Part shown: positions 14,046-18,219 of the stretch, in pieces
Layout of the letters: every line of letters starts with the position of its first letter
How positions within the stretch are numbered: position 1 is the first letter of the stretch
NCBI GenBank assembly: GCA_037969155.1
Contig: JBBKWW010000126.1
Span: 1 to 18,219, forward strand
DNA length: 18,219 bases
Direction of reading: 5' to 3'
Origin: JAYXXU01 sp037969155
GTDB taxonomy: Bacteria; Pseudomonadota; Gammaproteobacteria; Pseudomonadales; Moraxellaceae
The notes under the pieces: generated by a model
The model's database searches: none
What the model saw: only the letters and a program-made list of their open reading frames with translations
What the model was told of the DNA's origin: nothing
Translations under genes and position numbers: made by a program

Positions 14046-15440
14046 TTATGCGCCGATCAGACTCTGACCACAAACGCGTACCACGTTACCGTTTAGACCA
14101 TGAGAAGCTGGGCTGGCAAACCATGCAATCGCCTCGGCCACATCAACAGGCTGACCACCCTGCTGCATCGAGTTCATGCGGCGACCTGCCTCACGAATCG
14201 CCAAAGGAATCGCGGCAGTCATTTGGGTTTCGATAAAACCAGGTGCAACAGCGTTAATGGTGACGCCTTTTTTCAAGGTGGGTGCAACCGATTGCACCAT
14301 GCCAATCACACCGGCTTTCGAGGTGGCGTAGTTGGTTTGTCCCATGTTACCGGCGATGCCGCTGATCGAAGATACACAGACGATGCGCGCATGATCATTC
14401 AGGGCACTGTGCTCCAGCAGATAGTCATTAATCCGCTCGGCAGAAGACAGGTTGATGTTCATCACCAAGCCCCACTGCGTGTCTTTCATGTTGGCAAGCG
14501 TCTTGTCGCGGGTCACGCCAGCATTGTGCACAATCGCGTCTAGGCCGCCTTTAGCCTCCGCAAACTCAGCGATTTTTTCACCAGCGTCTAATGCGGTAAT
14601 GTCGAGTGGCAATACGCTGCCGCCAATTTCACCCGCAACGCGTTGTAAATCCGCTTCTTGCGCCGGAATATCCAGACAAATGACGTGTGCACCATCACGT
14701 GCCAATACGCGAGCAATTGCTTCACCAATGCCACGACTTGCACCAGTCACCAATGCGGTTTTGCCGCTCAGTGGTTTTGCCCAGTCGATTTTGGCTGCTG
14801 CTGCTTTTTTGCCAACCCGAACCACTTGTGCCGACACATAAGCAGACTTTGGCGACAAGAAGAAACGTAGGCTTGACTCCAGATTTTTTTCTGCACCTTC
14901 CGCGACATAGATCAATTGTGCGGTCATGCCTTTTTTAAGCTCTTTCGCGACTGCACGTACAAAACCTTCTAACGCACGCTGTGCGGTGGCTTGCTTCGGT
15001 GATTTGCAGTTTTCGGGGGTACGACCCAAGATGATCACACGACCGGATGCTGCAAGCTGACGCGCAATCGGATTAAAAAAGCTGTATAACTCAACCAGTT
15101 GCTCAGAGTTTTCAATGCCGGACGCATCGAATACAAAGGCTTTAAAACGTGACTCTTTATCGCCACTGTTAAATGCACGCAGGTTCAAACCGGCTTGCGC
15201 AGCGGTTTGTTGTAATTCAGGGTTATTACCTGAATACGTGTCGGCATGAATGGCAGCCAATACATCGCTAATGGCAGCTGACAAACTGCTGTTCGGTGCA
15301 GCGCCGAATAACACCGCACCATTGACCACAGGTTTACTTGCATCATAACGATCGAGTTCAATCGGCATCGGTAAACCAAGGTTTTTCACCAAGAGTTGAC
15401 CAAGGGCTGAATTGGCAAAGGCCTGATAACGGTCGCTCAT
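14046..15440 (-). CDS. Long 3-oxoacyl-thioester reductase, FabG4 type
   Basis: A 464-residue short-chain dehydrogenase that should reduce 3-oxoacyl thioesters with NAD(P)H. The C-terminal SDR domain (about 225-464) has LVTGASRGIGEA (230-241), HNAG (305-308), the catalytic S358 in CVSSISG, Y371 and K375 in NYATSKAG, and NAVAPGFIETQM. The N-terminal 220 residues form the extra flavodoxin-like Rossmann domain of high-molecular-weight FabG proteins (VIILGRTPEN near 135-144). Ordinary FabG has about 245 residues, so this is the long form, as in mycobacterial FabG4. ATG 15440 (MSDRYQAF) has AGAG at a spacing of 8; starts at 15455 and 15458 are also in frame. It diverges from the thiolase gene across about 320 bp. 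Confidence 0.9.
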   Translation of the reverse strand: MSDRYQAFANSALGQLLVKNLGLPMPIELDRYDASKPVVNGAVLFGAAPNSSLSAAISDVLAAIHADTYSGNNPELQQTAAQAGLNLRAFNSGDKESRFKAFVFDASGIENSEQLVELYSFFNPIARQLAASGRVIILGRTPENCKSPKQATAQRALEGFVRAVAKELKKGMTAQLIYVAEGAEKNLESSLRFFLSPKSAYVSAQVVRVGKKAAAAKIDWAKPLSGKTALVTGASRGIGEAIARVLARDGAHVICLDIPAQEADLQRVAGEIGGSVLPLDITALDAGEKIAEFAEAKGGLDAIVHNAGVTRDKTLANMKDTQWGLVMNINLSSAERINDYLLEHSALNDHARIVCVSSISGIAGNMGQTNYATSKAGVIGMVQSVAPTLKKGVTINAVAPGFIETQMTAAIPLAIREAGRRMNSMQQGGQPVDVAEAIAWFASPASHGLNGNVVRVCGQSLIGA

Positions 15441-15762
15441 CGTATTATCTCTCATCAAAAAGTTATAAAAATCAAAAGTCGGAAACTCGGCTCCACCACC
15501 AGACCAACCGCTTTAGTCGGACGCAGGCAGTATTCACGGTTACGCCACGGATTTTGCATGTTAATCCAGATCAAGCCAATTCACTGTATACAATCATCTC
15601 AAATCGGCGATTGGTCTGGAAACCAGCGGCAATCTTAGCAGAAGCCTAAACCAAGTGGACTTGTCAAGTTGCCTAAACTGTAGGGCAGTCCAGCCAATAC
15701 ATGTCGCTGACTTTGTGGTAAGGTTGCGAGCTTGAAAGCTTTTTGAGCCTGAAGAGTTGTCC
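15441..15762. other. Divergent intergenic region between the FabG4-type and thiolase genes
   Basis: About 320 bp with no gene. It contains an imperfect inverted repeat (15499-15511 with 15607-15619), a palindrome ACTTG-T-CAAGT (15659-15669) flanked by two copies of GCCTAAAC (15644-15651 and 15671-15678), and -10-like strings near 15674-15683 on both strands. No promoter with both elements is convincing. The region must hold the control of both divergent transcripts. Confidence 0.6.
15499..15619. repeat. Inverted repeat in the divergent gap
   Basis: CCAGACCAACCGC at 15499-15511 is the reverse complement of GCGATTGGTCTGG at 15607-15619 at 12 of 13 positions. The arms are 95 bp apart. They could be two operator sites for one regulator or chance. 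Confidence 0.5.
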
Positions 15763-17319
15763 ATGAACCAGATCTCAAATGATCAACCCGACCTACCGGC
15801 AACCCCTGCCGATGACAATGCTGCCGCCCCGACCCCACGTCGGCGCAAAACCCGCAGCACTGCAACCGATAAACCTGCCCGTAGCAGCCGCAAGTCCCCC
15901 TCAGATTCAGCCTTACCCGATAGCAGCAGCTCTGCCGCCGCTACCCCACGTACTCGCCGTACTGCCAGCAAAAGCAAAGCAGCAGCGAGCAGTACACCGA
16001 CCTCAGCCATAGCCAAAAAACAGGATGCTACAATGAGCAATCAACCTACCATTCGTCGGGTCGCCATTTTAGGCGGCAATCGCATTCCATTTGCACGTTC
16101 AAATGGCGCGTATTTTACGGCATCTAACAGCGACATGCTGACCGCCGCCTTAAATGGCTTGGTCGAGCGGTTTAACCTACAAGGCAAGCGTGTCGATGAA
16201 GTGGTGGCCGGTGCAGTACTCAAGCACAGCCGCGACTTCAACATGACCCGCGAGTGTGTCTTGTCGACCAAACTTGCACCAGAAACCGCCGCGATGGACA
16301 TCCAGCAAGCCTGTGGTACTGGCTTACAGGCAGCGTTTATCATCGCTAACAAAATTGCGCTAGGCCAAATCGAAGTCGGCATTGCGGGTGGGGTTGATAC
16401 CACTTCTGATGCGCCGATTGCGTTTGGTAACAGCCTACGCCGCACTTTTTTGACCCTGAATATCGCCAAAACTGGCAAAGACCGCCTCAAGGCATTAACC
16501 AACATCAACGTCAAAGATCTGATGGACGCGCCAAGTAACGGCGAGCCACGCACTGGACTGTCGATGGGTGATCACCAAGCCATCACCGCGCTAGAATGGG
16601 GCATCACCCGCGAAGCGCAAGATGAACTGGCGGCAAAAAGCCATCAGAACATGGCACGCGCCTACGAAGAAGGCTTCTTTGAAGACCTGATCACGCCATT
16701 TATGGGCGTCACCCGTGACACTAACCTGCGCGCTGACAGCTCAGTCGAAAAACTGGCCAAACTAAAACCTGCGTTTGGTAAAGGCGAAAACGCCACCATG
16801 ACTGCGGGCAACTCGACCCCACTGACCGACGGTGCATCCTGTGTATTGCTCGCCTCAGAAGAGTGGGCAAAAGCCAACGGCCAAGAAGTCCTCGCCTATT
16901 TGACCTTCAGTGAAACTGCTGCCGTCGATTTCTTGGACAAAAAAGAAGGCCTCTTGATGGCGCCTGCCTACGCCGTACCGCGCATGCTGGCACGCGCTGG
17001 TTTAACCTTGCAAGATTTCGACTTCTACGAAATCCACGAAGCGTTTGCATCACAAGTGCTATCGACCCTGAAAGCATGGGAAGATCCAGCCTTCTGTAAA
17101 GAGCGTTTAGGCTTAGATCAACCACTCGGTTCAATCGACCGTAGCAAGCTAAACGTGAATGGCTCATCATTGGCTGCTGGACATCCATTTGCGGCCACTG
17201 GTGGTCGTATCGTGGCCAGCACCGCTAAGCTCCTCAATCAGAAAGGCTCAGGCCGCGCCCTGATTTCGATCTGTGCGGCGGGTGGCCAAGGCGTGACTGC
17301 GATTATCGAAAAAGCATAA
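15763..17319 (+). CDS. Acetyl-CoA acyltransferase (FadI/FadA2-type thiolase) with long N-terminal extension
   Basis: A thiolase that joins or splits acetyl-CoA and acyl-CoA. From ATG 15763 (GAAGAG at spacing 6) the product has 518 residues; thiolases usually have 390-440. The core starts near residue 97 (IRRVAILGGNRIPFARS). It has the acyl-forming C184 in QQACGTGLQA, H425 in EIHEAFA (the HEAFA form typical of FadI-like thiolases), H474 in AAGHPFAATGG and C504 in ICAAGGQG. Residues 1-90 are low-complexity, rich in Ala, Ser, Pro, Thr, Arg and Lys, with basic clusters PRRRKTRS and PRTRRTASKSKAAA. An in-frame ATG at 16033 has its own AGGA at spacing 7 and would give a normal 428-residue enzyme. 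Both starts may be used. It diverges from the FabG4/MaoC genes and ends at a strong terminator. Confidence 0.9.
   Translation: MNQISNDQPDLPATPADDNAAAPTPRRRKTRSTATDKPARSSRKSPSDSALPDSSSSAAATPRTRRTASKSKAAASSTPTSAIAKKQDATMSNQPTIRRVAILGGNRIPFARSNGAYFTASNSDMLTAALNGLVERFNLQGKRVDEVVAGAVLKHSRDFNMTRECVLSTKLAPETAAMDIQQACGTGLQAAFIIANKIALGQIEVGIAGGVDTTSDAPIAFGNSLRRTFLTLNIAKTGKDRLKALTNINVKDLMDAPSNGEPRTGLSMGDHQAITALEWGITREAQDELAAKSHQNMARAYEEGFFEDLITPFMGVTRDTNLRADSSVEKLAKLKPAFGKGENATMTAGNSTPLTDGASCVLLASEEWAKANGQEVLAYLTFSETAAVDFLDKKEGLLMAPAYAVPRMLARAGLTLQDFDFYEIHEAFASQVLSTLKAWEDPAFCKERLGLDQPLGSIDRSKLNVNGSSLAAGHPFAATGGRIVASTAKLLNQKGSGRALISICAAGGQGVTAIIEKA
16022..16035 (+). promoter_or_regulatory. Internal ribosome binding site and start codon in the thiolase gene
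   Basis: AGGA (16022-16025), seven bases, then ATG (16033-16035) in frame with the long form. This start yields MSNQPTIRRVAIL, the usual thiolase N-terminus. It may be the main start or produce a second, shorter isoform. Confidence 0.55.
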
Positions 17320-17343
17320 TCTGTCATACCGATTAAGCACATC

Positions 17344-17377
17344 AAAAAGCCCTGATCCAGTTGATCGGGGCTTTTTT
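17344..17377 (+). terminator. Terminator after the thiolase gene
   Basis: AAAAAGCCC-T-GATC (17344-17357) pairs with GATC-G-GGGCTTTTT (17363-17376) around a 5-nt loop, and six Ts follow the GC stem (17372-17377). Confidence 0.92.
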
Positions 17378-17378
17378 G

Positions 17379-17408
17379 TTGCGAGTCAATCAAAGAGTGT
17401 GTTTTAAT
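17379..17408 (+). promoter_or_regulatory. Likely promoter of tRNA-Arg
   Basis: TTGCGA (17379-17384) and TTTAAT (17403-17408) are 18 bp apart. The GC-rich CCGCGCC directly after the -10 resembles the discriminator of stable-RNA promoters under stringent control. Transcription would start near 17415, about 28 nt before the tRNA. Confidence 0.55.
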
Positions 17409-17442
17409 CCGCGCCAAGCCAAAGTCAAACATGGCCATTCGT

Positions 17443-17518
17443 GCGCTCATAGCTTAACTGGATAGAGCAGTTGCCTCCTAAGCGACCGGCGTGGGTTCAA
17501 GTCCCGCTGAGCGCACCA
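17443..17518 (+). tRNA. tRNA-Arg(CCT)
   Basis: A full 76-nt cloverleaf: acceptor GCGCTCA with TGAGCGC, A73 and encoded CCA (17516-17518). The anticodon stem GTTGC/GCGAC carries the loop CTCCTAA, anticodon CCT at 17477-17479, reading AGG codons. T arm GTGGG/CCCGC with loop TTCAAGT. tRNA genes like this are common integration sites, but no repeat of its 3' end is seen in the window. Confidence 0.96.
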
Positions 17519-17624
17519 CAATATAAAAAATAAATCAACTTAATCATATGGTTACTTAAAAAATAACGCCAAAATAAGCATTATCCTCTCGTACCACGAC
17601 CCCTCTGCCCCCAATTCAAGCCCC

Positions 17625-17645
17625 GCATCCCATGATCAGGGATGC
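17625..17645. other. Hairpin downstream of the hydrolase gene
   Basis: GCATCCC (17625-17631) and GGGATGC (17639-17645) form a perfect 7-bp stem with a 7-nt loop, 16 bp past the stop of the minus-strand hydrolase gene. It has no T tract on either side, so it is at best a factor-assisted terminator or 3'-end stabiliser. Confidence 0.4.
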
Positions 17646-17660
17646 AGGATTAATAGCGCT

Positions 17661-18219
17661 TTAGGGCTGGGTGTGTGATAAGAAAGACTGGTAGGCCGTC
17701 GCCATTTCTTTAGGACGCTCCACCTGTGGGGCATGTCCGATACCCTTGAGAATAGTCAGTTCAGAGCGAGGTAGCCATTTTTGAAAGACCTGCGTCGACG
17801 ACACGTCGATCACCTTATCCTGATCACCCCACAGCACCCAAGTCGGCGCTTTTATACGAGCAAGCACCTGTGCTGCCGGCGGTGATAACTTAATATCTAA
17901 CTGACCAAAAATCTGAGTGGCAATCGCTTCACGGCCAATCGCCTCACGGGTCAGTGTAGCCAGCATCGGAGCAGGGATATAAGGTGGCTCTGACATGGTA
18001 AACGCGAGCATGCGACGGTAGTCGTCTGCGTTGCGCACGATCAGTGGATTGTTGCCCTGCGCTAGCTCACGCGACAACTGGCTAGGCTGCGGAGAGATCA
18101 CCCCAGCTGAATTGATCAGTGCCAGTGTTTTGACCTGTGACGGATAATTGGCGGCCAGCGTGAAGGCAATAGCACCGCCCATGGAATGCCCCATGACGTG
18201 TACTGGCTGGTCTAGTTTA
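17661..18219 (-). CDS. Alpha/beta hydrolase (lipase/esterase-like), 5' end outside window
   Basis: The C-terminal 185 residues of an alpha/beta hydrolase-fold enzyme. The frame is open to the window edge (KLDQPVHVMGHSMGG), so the Met at 18194 is internal and the true start lies to the right. The nucleophile elbow is GHSMGG, followed by ALINSAGVISP. The acid is likely the aspartate in LWGDQDKVID and the base the histidine in KGIGHAPQVERP near the end. These complete the triad. A cap region of about 90 residues lies between. It resembles lipases and esterases of Moraxella and Psychrobacter, but the substrate cannot be told. No signal peptide can be judged because the N-terminus is missing. Confidence 0.88.
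   Translation of the reverse strand, partial: KLDQPVHVMGHSMGGAIAFTLAANYPSQVKTLALINSAGVISPQPSQLSRELAQGNNPLIVRNADDYRRMLAFTMSEPPYIPAPMLATLTREAIGREAIATQIFGQLDIKLSPPAAQVLARIKAPTWVLWGDQDKVIDVSSTQVFQKWLPRSELTILKGIGHAPQVERPKEMATAYQSFLSHTQP

Noticed and set aside
15783..16040. Minus-strand and second-frame open reading frames opposite the thiolase extension
   Set aside because: The stretch lacks stops in several frames because of its composition. Only the thiolase frame joins a known protein and has a ribosome binding site.
17443..17660. tRNA-Arg as the attachment site of an integrated element
   Set aside because: No integrase gene and no second copy of the tRNA 3' end occur in the window, and the next gene is an ordinary hydrolase.
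1..18219. Search for CRISPR arrays, insertion sequences, phage genes, toxin-antitoxin or defence genes
   Set aside because: No regularly spaced repeats, transposase-like or nuclease-like proteins were found. Nearly all the sequence is explained by core genes.

Overview
This window looks like an ordinary chromosomal segment of a gammaproteobacterium, most likely a member of the Moraxellaceae (the group of Acinetobacter, Psychrobacter and Moraxella). The evidence is gene order and protein similarity judged by eye: hemA divergent from a TPR-protein gene, then lolB-ispE-tRNA-Gln-prs-rplY-pth, is a core gammaproteobacterial cluster also known from Pseudomonas. The small PA3496-like gene and the MaoC/FabG4/thiolase set also fit. 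I cannot assign the genus. I see no phage, insertion sequence, CRISPR array, toxin-antitoxin pair or defence system.

Layout. From 1 to 3903, on the minus strand, lie pepN (aminopeptidase N, its 3' end outside the window) and hemA (glutamyl-tRNA reductase). From 3990 to 9864, on the plus strand, runs the conserved block: a secreted TPR protein, lolB (outer-membrane lipoprotein receptor), ispE (isoprenoid synthesis), two tandem tRNA-Gln(TTG) genes with a consensus promoter between them, prs (PRPP synthase), rplY (ribosomal protein L25) and pth (peptidyl-tRNA hydrolase). panD (beta-alanine for pantothenate) follows. A DUF1289 gene (minus) and trhO, a rhodanese-type tRNA U34 hydroxylase (plus), diverge from one shared promoter region. 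From 12101 to 12952, on the minus strand, are two small acidic-protein genes (UPF0149/YecA-like and PA3496-like). From 13087 to 17319 lies a fatty-acyl metabolism cassette: a MaoC-type dehydratase and a long FabG4-type reductase on the minus strand, with a FadI/FadA2-type thiolase divergent on the plus strand. tRNA-Arg(CCT) and the C-terminal part of an alpha/beta hydrolase gene close the window.

How the genes work together. The central block is translation and envelope housekeeping: aminoacyl-tRNA supply and haem (hemA, tRNA-Gln), peptidyl-tRNA recycling (pth), ribosome assembly (rplY), nucleotide precursor (prs), isoprenoids (ispE) and lipoprotein sorting (lolB). The cassette on the right could carry out thiolysis or condensation, ketoacyl reduction and enoyl hydration on acyl thioesters.

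The points most worth a second look are: the stop codon of ispE lies across the 5' cleavage site of the first tRNA-Gln; both tRNA-Gln copies have an A1-U72 pair and A73; a strong terminator sits directly before rplY with no visible promoter after it; and the thiolase has a 90-residue cationic low-complexity N-terminal extension followed by an internal start with its own ribosome binding site. None of these amounts to a proven new system.
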